From assembly GCA_904063045.1 (NCBI GenBank), contig CAJFCJ010000088.1, positions 1-45,496 of the forward strand: a stretch of DNA of 45,496 bases. Reading direction: 5' to 3'. Under the pieces are notes generated by a model, which saw nothing but the letters and a program-made list of their open reading frames with translations, had not been told where the DNA came from and did not search any database. Below are positions 19,841 to 30,047 of the stretch, in pieces. A program made the position numbers and the translations under genes. Positions within the stretch are counted from its first letter, which is position 1; each line of letters begins with the position of its first letter. This DNA is from Dimorphilus gyrociliatus (lineage: Eukaryota > Annelida > Polychaeta > Dinophilidae).

Positions 19841-19913
19841 ATTCAATGGTTAACGATTTATTTTACTAGGGGAATTTACCTTTTAACCAGAGTATTATAC
19901 AATTTCTGACAGA
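19841..19913. repeat. duplicated segment, copy 2
   Basis: Partner of 18211-18276. On the minus strand it covers the end of a possible exon (see 19880-20117). Confidence 0.7.
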
Positions 19914-20117
19914 TATTGTACACAAATTATATTGATATTCGAAATTATTCAAATATTCAAATTTTTCTTTCATTTTAGAATTGAATATTCTTCTTCTCAT
20001 TATGGCGGGATTTTCTGACTCACCATTAAATTCTATTATACTCTTGTAATCCACATTTGAAATGTTAACCATAGAATAGACATTTCGAAAACAACAGCTT
20101 TTATTAATGTTAAACAT
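19880..20117 (-). CDS. possible exon, unknown product
   Basis: An open frame starts MFNINKSCCFRNVYSMV and ends at a good donor (AAAAG then GTAAATT). The donor region is duplicated at 18211-18276, which slightly favours a real exon. No domain is recognised, and the rest of a gene is not visible. Confidence 0.25.
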
Positions 20118-21262
20118 TTTAATATAAATGGTTTGAGAATATGGATATCCTGCTAATCAGTAGGTGAATATTTTTAGGACATAAAAAAATAACAACTTAA
20201 AATCTGATGAAAAGTCAGAAATGTGATCTAATCTTCGTTTGATGTGGACGGAAAAAAAAGGGTAGAGGAGAAAATGCCCACTATAGAAATTTAATGTAGG
20301 CAAGAAATTATTTAATATATGGAGTTATTATAATAATTTGAAACAAAAACAAAAAACAAATAAGAAGAATTAGAAATATTTGAATATGAAATGGCTTGAA
20401 CAACAATCATTAAAAATTATTGGATTTAGTTGCTGCTTGTTAAATGGAGAAGAACAAATAAAATTTGGAAATCTTCTAAGATAATGTTCAAAAATAAAAA
20501 ATATTTATATTTTTCATACAATGTTTATACCAGAGATGAACTTTTGAATATTTTTAAAAAATTTGAACAAACATTAGAAAGATCAAGGCTTTGATAACTT
20601 CAATTACAATTTCTTGCCAGAGTAATGGACATCACTTTTCACAAAATAAAATAATACTTTAATTGTTGGTATAAATTGAATTTTCTTGTTTCCAATATCA
20701 CTTATTAGACTACCAGAAGCTGTTGAGACACCTCTATTTGCCCTAGATGTTTATATTGATATATTTGTTATTCAAATCATTTTTGAAAATGTGAGTATTA
20801 AAAGAGTTTTTGTTTTTTTTACATGTTCTCTAGTTGTAAAGAATTCTACTAAAATAGAAAGATTTGAATATTCATTGCCATAGTCATAATTAATTTTTTC
20901 AATTCAAATTCAATTCACACTTTATAGCAACAATGTCTAACAACAAGTGTAAAACTGCTCACAAAAGCACAAAAGTCATTTACTAAATTTACTAAAGTGT
21001 TTTCATCTGCTAGTGTTTGTAAGCTGAGATAATGGAAACAGAAAATTAACTATTGGAATTTTTTTTTTGAAATTGAGCAATATGAAGTTGTAAAGTACTA
21101 ATTTGAATTCAAAATTTGAAATTCTGAACCAAACCAAATGTGTGAGGGGTGAAATAGAAAAATTTGAACATTTTTTAAAATGTTTGGACCCATAGCTCAA
21201 TTCCTCAGCCCACATTTTTTTCAAATGACATAAAAAGGGGTCGACAGAAAATGTCCACAAAT
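20118..21262. other. AT-rich stretch without recognised gene
   Basis: Only short frames occur, without recognisable domains or consistent splice structure. Confidence 0.4.
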
Positions 21263-21395
21263 GAGAAATTTCAAGACTAGATTTTGGATTGAGAAATGGT
21301 TAGGCAGAAGAAACCAGCAACTGATTTGTACTTAAAAGGGTCTCCTCTAAGGGTTAGGGCTAATGGAAAAGGTTAGGGTTAGGGTAAAAGCACCA
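21263..21395. repeat. dispersed repeat copy with TTAGGG-like runs
   Basis: Contains gagaaatggttagg, then tgtactt, ctaagggttaggg and ggttagggttaggg. It matches 25655-25805 in the same order. It is a diverged, short non-coding repeat (MITE- or SINE-like by size). No terminal repeats are recognised. Confidence 0.65.
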
Positions 21396-21808
21396 ATTTA
21401 TGGACATAGTCTGTCGCATCCGTGTCTAAAATCAGAGTTCAATACTGTATGCTTTTGTGAACATTTTTAACAAAATTCAAAAGAGTTAGAATATATTTTA
21501 TATAAAATTAAAACTTCTGTTGTAGACGCTTCCGTTAAATAATTTTTCAAAGTTTTTAAAATTGCAAAATTACTTAAACTGCACTTTTTTGTAGAAATTG
21601 AATAAATCATATTTTCACAATTTGCATCATTCAAACAATAATTGAAACATTGTAGAATAGTTGAATTGAATTTTGAAGAATAGATATAAATTGATTTTGG
21701 GACAATATTTTCAAATTTCAGAAGTAATTTAACTGTGTAAAATTGAATGAAAAATATTCAAGAGAATTAAGGATTTTTTCCTTCATTCATCAAAATATTT
21801 TTACTTAC

Positions 21809-22456
21809 CATCAGTTTTCGGTAAAGTTTCTTTCCGTAATACGTAATAACTACACATTGAGTACAATTCATCTTCCGAATAAATTCTTACCTGTTTCGCT
21901 ACTATTTCATTGTTACAGTAGAATGTAAAGTATGTTGATTCTGAAATTTTGAGAACATCTGTAAAATTTGTACATAGCGTTTCAGTTGTTGGTGTGACGC
22001 CATAAATTTTTAAACTGGACGAGGAGGAAACATTTGCAGTTTGTAATAATAAAAAGCCTACTGCAAAAAATCTGAAAAAAACTGGAAATTGAATGTAATA
22101 GTCTTTTGCAGGAGAAAGGAGACAATTTGAATTTGGTTGAACTGTTAATGTACTCAGTGAATAACCGGAAGTTGCAAAAGAAAATTTGCCCAAACTATTT
22201 ATACTGTATGGTTTGCTTTCACCAAGAATAAATACTTCACAAATTTTCATTTGTTTATTGCCGCCAATTTTATAGAATGATACTCTATCGCCAATAAATT
22301 TACATTCATATAATAAATGCTCCATTGAAGATTCATTTGTAAAAGGGCAAACTTGTCTTTGTAATACAGTATTAAAGATTTCAACTACCACTTGAACATT
22401 TCCAAAGTTTTCTATAGTAAAAAGAATTGATAATAGAATGAAAAAGATACAGCAGA

Positions 22457-22497
<41 letters not shown>

Positions 22498-24896
22498 AAC
22501 TGGTAGTACCTATATTATATGGAGAAACAAGTAAAAGAACAATTTGATTAACCAAGTAATAGTTATCCATATAAACAGTAATTCTTGCTTCAATATTATC
22601 ATCAGCTGTCAAAGCTCCAGAACATGATAAACTTGTACCAAAGAGATTTGAATTGCTGCTCAAACCATCAATAATCTTCAATGGATACTGCTCACTCTCT
22701 TTCCTATTTTTGAATGGTTTTCCATTCACATTTCTATCGCTTTTACTCAATGGTAAAATATTTAAATCGTTATCTATCAATTTTGCACCAAATGCCTCAA
22801 ATTCCTTTATATTGAAATGGTGAGCAGTCGAATTTAAATAGAAAATTGCGTAACGTCCAACCGGAAATGGTTGAGTACAATTCCAAATTCTATAATCGCC
22901 ACCAACAAATTTAAAATTATTAATAAAACAAGTTTTTGAGTATAGATGCTCAAGGTTAATGTCAAAATGTTGATAATCTGATACTAATCCAACAATGTAT
23001 CTTGCTCTCTGATCTGGAAAAGAACAAAATTGATAAGAGAGTGGTATATTTGAAATTGGTATTTTCCTCTAATTCTTACTGTTTCCTTCTCTATTTTTTA
23101 TGGCCATCTGAAAAATTTGATAAATTCCAAGCATATCAATCCTTATCCATGGTTTTATCCTGGATTTTGAATGATATAAATCCGAATAATCTCCATTTAC
23201 ACCTCTATAACTTTGAAATTGAATAGTATATGTAGAATCACTCCATGCTGGTTTATTGAGTAGTATATTCGTATTTTTCTGATCAGATACCCTTAAATAT
23301 CGCCCAAACATAGAAATTTCTTCCAATGCAATCACTTTTACATTATTTTGCTTAGAGCGAAAAACAACAAATTGACCTTCAACGCCACCTTTCGGACATA
23401 ACATTGAATATACTGTATCATTTGTTATTGGATCGTTATTCTTTTCAGCACAAAGCTTGTATGTTATTGAACTGATAGCGCCACCTGGATTATCATTTGT
23501 CAAAGAAATGTAGAAATCTTTAAACATATGTAATNGGATTATCATTTGTCAAAGAAATGTAGAAATCTTTAAACATATGTAATTTATTTATATTTGGTTT
23601 GAAATCAAGACCAAAAACGTTGTAATAAGCTAAAAGGTTAATTGAAAGCCAATATTGATTTCCAATTTTCATTTCTGAGAAAGTTTGGTGTAATCCGTCG
23701 TTTAATTGATACGTATATTTATTTGAGGTAGTTGATATAATTGGTTTTTGTAGGGCAATATTATCTATAAAATACATAAATTAGTTAGTTAATTCAAATA
23801 TATATTTAAATAATAGTTATTTTTGTTTTTACTTAAAAAGAATTCAATTTCGCAAAGACGTAACGTATTTTCAAGTTTAGATTGGATAATCAGCTTTTCA
23901 TTTTTTCTAAACATTGAATTTCTACATAAAACATGAGTTGGTGAGTTATTTTTCATAAGAACGTCATCGGAGCATAAATTATCTTCTTTACTTATGAAAA
24001 TCTTTAATAATTGACTATCATGCTGTTCATTAGTTGGCCAGAGGATAATATGATTGACTGTCTGATATCCGATCAGTTTAATCGCTATTTTAGGTTTTAT
24101 TCCATCTTTTTGGTTCAAAATGGTACAAGTTCCTAATGAAATATTACTTTGATGTAGGCCATCTACAATATTAATTGGATCTAGTAATGGCCCATCAAAT
24201 GTACCATAGTACTCAATAGGCCTATTAAGCGCTTCGTTTTTCCCCCAATAACTTTGCTCAAAGCAGATCAGTCTATAATATTCAGAATTGGAAGTCACGC
24301 TATATTCTAATTTGGAAGATTCAAACATTTCTGCTGCATAATTCTCAAAATCTAAAATAGTTAACGATGATTGAAATTCATTAGGCCTAAATCCTTCTGT
24401 AAAACAGCCATTTTCAATCCAAATAAGTGTAAAGCATTCATAAATTGGTGGAGGAACATTAAAATTTGAACCACAAACTCCTAATTTCATATCTTTTTGA
24501 ATAATTACAAAAGAGTCTACCTGTTCAACTAACGGAAATGATATTTGGTGTAAATTTGACATAATTTAGAATTGTTGTTATAAGAAATTCCAACACAATC
24601 GTACGAATGAACGTTCAAACACTGCTTATAACAATTTTCAATTGAAATTGCTTCCATTGAATCATTTCCTTCAGATTTTACTGCAAAATCTCTTTTCAAA
24701 ACTAAATTTTGAACTAAAAAAATATTTTAAATATAAGAAAAAAAAACAATAAAATAAAATTTTATATTTAGACATTTTTTACTAATTTTACAACCTTTTG
24801 AACAAATCTCTTCTCCATATTGAAATTCGCAAACGCATTGTCCTAATTTACATTTTTCAAAAATTGAACACTCTTCTTCAGAGTAACATTTTCTTT
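21809..24896 (-). CDS. multi-module extracellular protein: Cys-rich + PAN + WSC + fucolectin-like (FTP) domains
   Basis: Five exons, 24896-24792, 24713-23833, 23764-23080, 23013-22510 and 22411-21809, with GT-AG introns, all in phase 1, typical of shuffled extracellular modules. Exon 1 is EGF/EB-like (CVCEFQYGEEICSKG). Exon 2 has PAN-like ENCYKQCLN and YDCVGISYNN, then WSC-like GCFTEGFRPNEF, then a galactose-binding-like domain ending LRLCEIEFF. Exon 3 starts NIALQKP, a fucolectin/F5-8C hallmark, and exons 4-5 continue more such domains (KEFEAFG, MKICEVFILGE). A one-base frameshift near 24530 breaks exon 2, and an N-join at 23535 breaks exon 3. Removing the 49-base duplication makes exon 3 an exact multiple of three. 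Both ends of the gene are missing. Carbohydrate binding is inferred. Confidence 0.72.
22462..22495. repeat. (GA)n microsatellite in an intron
   Basis: About 17 GA dinucleotides inside the 97-98-bp intron between the exons at 22510 and 22411 of the multi-module gene. Confidence 0.95.
23487..23583. other. single-N join flanked by a 48-bp direct duplication
   Basis: Bases 23487-23534 are repeated exactly at 23536-23583, with N at 23535 between them. It lies in a coding exon, and removing one copy plus the N restores the reading frame. Confidence 0.93.
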
Positions 24897-25654
24897 CTGT
24901 TTATAAAACATAGTAAATATTTATAGAAAATTCCATTTCCACTGCAGAGTTAAGATTTACTACTCAGCAGAAGAGTTGAAATCAAAACCTAAACACCAAA
25001 ATAAAGAAATATACTAGCCTGATTTTAAAATTCGAAAAATTATAAAAAAAAACAAAATTTTTAAGTTCAAAACTATCATTTTAAAACAAAAGCTCTCTTG
25101 AAAATATAAAACACCTAAAAAATATTTTATTTTCAAGGTTTTGAAAATTTATGATGTAAATATTTTAATAATCTTGTTCTAAAACAATCTAATGATTTAT
25201 GCATAATTAGAAAAAGCTATTCAAAATTCAAATGACAAGATCTGTTTTTTTTTTCTATTGCAGTTATAGATTAAGGGTTTTTTATGTACAGTATATATAT
25301 CAAATATGTATCCTGCACTATGAATAATAGACATAGCACTATACATAAAAGTATTCACTGCAGTAGTGACATCTAGTGTCTCTATATTAATATAAAATAT
25401 AGAAACATTCTATTTTTAAAAGGTGACAAAAATGTTATGGAATGAGTAATCACAAGATAAGGATTATGCTAAGGATATAAAACTGATCAAATTTATTTAC
25501 ACTGAAGCCTGGATTCAAAGTGATCAAATACATATTGTTCCAAAAACTGGAATTTATTTTATATCTCTAAATCTGTCATTCTATAGTAAAATAGATTCGG
25601 AAGAAGCTTACATTGTAATTGAATTGTGTGAGGAAGATGGGACCAGTCGAAAAC
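24897..25654. other. AT-rich stretch without recognised gene
   Basis: No convincing exon or domain on either strand. It is probably an intron or 5' flank of the multi-module gene plus intergenic DNA. Confidence 0.4.
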
Positions 25655-25805
25655 GGCCATAACTGAAATGTTTGAAGTTTCAATTTCAGGTTGGGAAATG
25701 GTTAGGAGGAATAAGGAATAAGATAGCATTGATATGTACTTGGGTAGGTTCCATCTAAGGGTTAGGGGCATACAGAAAGGGTTAGGCAAACACAAGGGCT
25801 AGGTT
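25655..25805. repeat. dispersed repeat copy 2 with TTAGGG-like runs
   Basis: Matches 21263-21395: gggaaatggttagg, gatatgtacttggg, ccatctaagggttagggg and aaagggttagg in the same order. The solo LTR starts a few bases beyond its end. Confidence 0.65.
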
Positions 25806-25813
25806 AGTGTTAG

Positions 25814-26448
25814 TGTACTGCTCTTGCTGGCAAAATCTATGAGTTTGCAAGTTATAACAATACTGGTTCTACTCGAACCTTTAAACAAATGTCTAAATTA
25901 AAATGGTTTATTCACAATAATAATACTTAAGCAAGTAGCAATATGAGAGACTGATAGCAGAGTAGATAGTTCATAAAAGCAGGTTGCCAAATTACCAAAC
26001 TGTCTTCTAATGTTTAGGAGTAGATGGATGGTTCCAGTGGAGGTTGTTTCCAGATGATTTTCCCAGGTCCTTGGGTCCAGATGGAAGCTGCATGCCAAAT
26101 GAGAGTAGTGAGGATTTATATACTTTGAGGTTTGCCTCTGACATCCAATCATCACTTTACAGTTGCCAAAATGTGTAGTTCATATTTATGTTTAGTAAGA
26201 GGATGTTACAAGGTTGAACATTTAGGAAGGTTAATTGAATTATAACTTGGCCACACCCTAGGCAAGTTAATTAAATTATAACTTGGCTAAACCTTTATTG
26301 ACAATTAAAGACGAGCCTTCAAGCTGACTAATCAGACTTATGTTTGGCCAATGTTATAGCATTTTCTTGCATAGGTTTTAAGATGTACATGTATAAGTTG
26401 CATAAAATAATAGAGTTCAAGCATGTAAAATATAACCAAAGTTGTACA
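25814..26448 (-). repeat. solo LTR of the same family, inverted (635 bp)
   Basis: Full-length, with the same ends on the minus strand. By hand it has about 27 substitutions (~4%) against the E2 5' LTR, so it is the oldest copy here. No internal sequence adjoins it. In its own orientation the flanks are TAGAT (5') and CTAAC (3'), which do not match. The 5' AGAT equals the 3' flank of E1. Confidence 0.93.
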
Positions 26449-26477
26449 ATCTATATTGGAAATGATAGAACCCAAGG

Positions 26478-27246
26478 ATGGATTTATTCTTTTATGATAA
26501 TGGAATATTTTCAATGATTATTAGTATTATAATTCTTTCCTTGTATATTAAAGTGTATTTAACTGTTAAGAAATCAGTATTAGCAGCAAAAAATAAAATT
26601 ATCTCGAACAAACGCATTTCTACAAGCATTTATGTTCTATCATTTTCAAACATTGCTTGCTGCACACCAATTTTTTTACTAGGTCTATTTTGTCATTAAA
26701 CTGATCAAAAAAAGTCAATTTTTGTTTATTTAAATAGCTCTTTTATCAATATTTTTCAAGTTTAAAGTAAATAATAGCACCTATACTCTAATTGTTGGCT
26801 TTTTAGCTCCAATAAATCCTGTTATCAATCCATACATTTATGCAACAGAAGATATGATTAGAATTTTAAGCTTTGAAAAGGCCAGAAAGAGAATAATGAA
26901 GTATTTCTATTTTTATCTTGTATTTTATTTAACAATCATAAACTTTTAGACCAAATTTCATAGAAAGAATGATGAGTGAAAAAATTGAGAAAGGTAAAGA
27001 GAGAGTTGTGAAATTAATATAAAATTTACTTTTTTTTCAGTTATGGCCATTATAAAATATCAAAAACATATGCCTTCAATGCAATATGTCAGAAAATTTA
27101 ATATAAAGTACAAGTTTTTCAAAAAGTATGAATGTGTCTATTGCTGTTTGGAAATAAGTCAAAATTTAGTTTTGCTTCATAATGAAAAACTTTGTGGAAA
27201 TATAAAAATCTTGAAAAATCACATTTCAATTGTTGAGGTTGATTAA
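26478..27246 (+). pseudogene. rhodopsin-like GPCR, 3' part (TM5-TM7 and tail)
   Basis: Four exons, to 26682, 26768-26900, 26950-26993 and 27041-27246, join in frame with GT-AG introns of 85, 49 and 47 bp. The first holds a TM5-like segment, a basic loop with NKRIS and a TM6-like segment with a CCTP motif. The second has TM7 with NPVINPYIY, which fits the NPxxY family signature. A basic intracellular tail follows (KARKRIMK, VMAIIKYQKHM). TM1-TM4 are absent: the inverted solo LTR ends 30 bp upstream. The ligand is unknown. Confidence 0.68.
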
Positions 27247-27783
27247 AACCTGTTACTTGTTAATTAAATGCACTAATACAAATTACTTAAAACATTTTTG
27301 CTTAAAAGGGTAAAAAGAATAGTTATGTTGTGGACAATTTAAAATATGAAAATTTTTCAAGCCAGTTTGAAAAACAGGATATTCTTGCCTTTGGGGAATT
27401 TTTAAAACATATTATGAAAGAAAGAAAACAGCTATAGCCTGATATTTATAACTGAGTAATTTGAACTGAGAATGGATTTCATTCATTTGAAGCTTTAATT
27501 AATAACAACATCTGATAAACATAAGTTAAATATTGTATCAAACTCTGTTTATAAATACTTGAATATATCCAGAAAATTTCAAATAATTGTGTCCAAATTG
27601 TCTTACAGACAATAGAGAGAAACATTTCTGATTGAAGCTAGTCTAATCGCTTTACGAAATTGAATGAATTTAAATATAGAAATAATTTCAAAAACAACAA
27701 ATTTATACTTTGATGTTTTAAAGATGAAATACATGTTGGTGATAGGCTATACCTTGGACTGTGTGTCTGAATTCCAGAATTAT
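27247..27783. other. stretch without recognised gene
   Basis: AT-rich. Short frames only, no domain recognised. Confidence 0.4.
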
Positions 27784-27800
27784 GGAGAAAACGTCCACTA
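27784..27800. repeat. MULE-B left terminal repeat unit
   Basis: GGAGAAAACGTCCACTA is the exact inverse of the TAGTGG-type units at 29145-29233, on the other side of MULE-B. Only one clear unit is seen on this side. Confidence 0.6.
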
Positions 27801-28206
27801 TGTGAAGAAAATATTAAAAAATACTTTTTCAAATTTAAATTATTATTGATTTTGAGATATATCCAATACATTCCCATAATGCAATCACTTTTGGTAGCCA
27901 TTTTGAAATCCAGACAGGAAACAGTTCTGGGATCTTCTGTGTTTTTCATGGAAAGTGAATATTGTGCATATTTCATCTACAATGTTTCAGAATTTTTTGC
28001 AGTTTGAAATATATTTCACTATTGAAAACCATCAGACAAAACACAAACTTTAGAATTGATATCAGTAAGTTATAGAATATTGTGTTGAAATGATTTATTT
28101 ATAAATTAGCTCTATTTTTATAGCAGCCATTTTGTTTATCATTATTGTTAATTGTTTAATTTTTAAATTTAAACAGTTGGTTATTAATAGAGATTCCAAA
28201 TTGAAC

Positions 28207-28964
28207 ATGGCACCAATTTGTTACACTTGTGAAGAGAGAATATGTGGAAGACAGAATCATGAGAAATGTCAGCTTTGCTGTCATTTATTTAAAATACACA
28301 AGAAATGTTTGGATTATAAACATTTGTTTTCATTCACTTATCCTGAAGCAAACATTAAAGGGTGTGTTTTTCACTGGACACAGGCAATATACAGAAAGAT
28401 TCAAGTAATACTTTAATTTAGCATGTGAGCTCTAGATAGAACTGACATATTTATTTCCAGGAATTAGGATTATGTAAGATGTACAAGGAGAAAAAAGCTG
28501 AATATAGAATCATGTAGAAATTAATGGCATTACCATTCCTGCCCTCTGATCTGATAGAACCAACATTTAAGACTATTAAAGAAATAAGTGCTATTGAAAT
28601 GAAGTCTCTATTGGAGTACATTGAGACACAATGGATAAATGGATTTTATAAACCAGAGGTATGGTCTGTATATGGTGAGGCTATAAGGACAAATAATGAT
28701 CTTGAAGGCTGGCATCACAGGCTTAACAAGAATCTTTGCTCGAACACTGCATTCTATTTGCTTTTAGATGAACTGAAAAGAGAAGCTGATCTGATAAAGC
28801 TATATAAAAAATTACTGAGTGAAAAGAAAATTTGTAGACAGCAAAGGAAAGCATATCAGAATATTCAAAGCAAAATATTCAGCTTATGGGAACAATTTGA
28901 AATTGCCTCAATTACCTCCCTGGACTTACTTGATAAAGCTTCTGACATTTATTCACCAGTTTAA
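28207..28964 (+). pseudogene. MULE-B: PHD-like finger joined to MULE transposase C-terminal half
   Basis: Exons 28207-28404 and 28461-28964 join in frame across a 56-bp GT-AG intron. It starts MAPICYTCEERICG with CQLC and HKKC pairs, like MULE-A. It then passes directly to DYKHLFSF and IKGCVFHWTQAIYRK, the second-Asp and GCxFH region of MULE transposases. The later part has LPFLPSDLIEP and TNNDLEGWHHRLNK, shared with MULE-C. The final finger Cys pair, the FLYWCH domain and the first catalytic Asp are missing, so it is an internal deletion. There is an in-frame TAG at 28515-28517. Confidence 0.78.
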
Positions 28965-29144
28965 AATACCTTTATTCTTTAATGTTGTTACACTGTTGTC
29001 AATCATTCTTGTTATAATGCTTCTTTTTACTTAATCAATATATTAATATTTAAATATTTGTAATTCATATTATTCATTTTTTCCTGTCAAATTGCTTTAA
29101 AAACTCCATCTATCAAATATCTTATATCTTACTTTGAAGTTCTA

Positions 29145-29233
29145 TAGTGGATGTTTTCTCCAGTGGACATTTTCTCCAAGCAGTGGATGTTTTCTCCAAA
29201 CAGTGGATGTTTTCTCCAGTGGACGTTTTCTCC
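29145..29233. repeat. MULE-B right terminal tandem array
   Basis: Five units of about 16-20 bp, core AGTGGATGTTTTCTCC with variants AGTGGACATTTTCTCC and AGTGGACGTTTTCTCC. The inverse unit is at 27784-27800. Confidence 0.75.
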
Positions 29234-29239
29234 TGTACC

Positions 29240-29476
29240 CCTTTTTATCAACCAATTAAAAACTAAGAATTGTGAAGGGAAAAGAAAATTACAAAGATTT
29301 TCAAATTTTGAAACAGTTTTTCGAAAACCAATATTGGAAGATGACATTAATTTTCTATCTGTTATTTTTTGTGCAATAATTTGAAGTTTTTCATTGAAAA
29401 TATCATATAAAGTCAATGACAGGTATGTTGGCACACCTCGAATTTTGATAGGCGAAATATTAATAATCCTTTTCAT
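29240..29476 (-). CDS. unknown gene fragment with PIKIRGVP motif
   Basis: Open frame starting MKRIINISPIKIRGVPTYLS and reading to the MULE-B terminal array, which cuts it off. A paralogue on the plus strand (32944-33165) has WPIRIWGVPIYMSSTLY. The conserved translation on opposite strands supports real coding sequence. Family not recognised. Confidence 0.45.
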
Positions 29477-29740
29477 TATAAATAAAGATTATTATTTTTA
29501 TTTTCTTAGTCTTAAATTATAGATTAAACCTGAAATATTATATAAGTTTCTCTCAGAAAGCATTTAGGTAAGTTTTTACATATTTTTTTTTTATAAAAAT
29601 TACTATTATTTTACAATTTTTTTTCTTATTTGGCCAAATGACATGATTATTGGCACATAATCTTTTGAGTTCAAATTTTCTTTATCTTTGTATGTGCCGA
29701 CCCTCCCTTTTGATACATTTACTAATCCTATGGCCCATTC

Positions 29741-29838
29741 GGGGTCAGGACAATTCGGTCTGGGACAATTTGGCCTGTTTTGGGACAATTCGGTTTGTTT
29801 TGGAACAATTCGGTCTGTTTTTGGGACAATTCAGCCTG
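29741..29838. repeat. MULE-C left terminal tandem array
   Basis: Five units: 29748-29762, 29762-29777, 29782-29797, 29802-29817 and 29823-29838, of the form GGGACAATTCGGCCTG with small variants, about 20 bp apart. Confidence 0.88.
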
Positions 29839-30047
29839 TATTTAAATTAAGAAAATTACACTTTTTTTAAAACTCAAACAATATATAACACCAGTTTATT
29901 TCATTATGTAATGGAACTGTTACCAGTTTTTTTGTGTATATTTTATTTCTTTAACTCCAGTGAAAGCTTTTTTGATTTTAAAGAACTAAAAATTGATTAT
30001 TAATTGATAATATTAAAGTGTGAAAAAAGAAAATTCAATTGTACATA

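Noticed and set aside
20686-20883. Plus-strand 65-codon ORF.
   Set aside because: No domain, no supporting splice context, ordinary length for AT-rich non-coding DNA.
21340-21392. Interstitial telomeric repeat (GGGTTAGGG runs).
   Set aside because: Only a few irregular units, embedded in a longer dispersed repeat also found at 25655-25805.
29606-29870. Short ORFs through the MULE-C left array on both strands.
   Set aside because: They read terminal-repeat DNA; the only real coding part here is the end of the Tc1 transposase on the minus strand.
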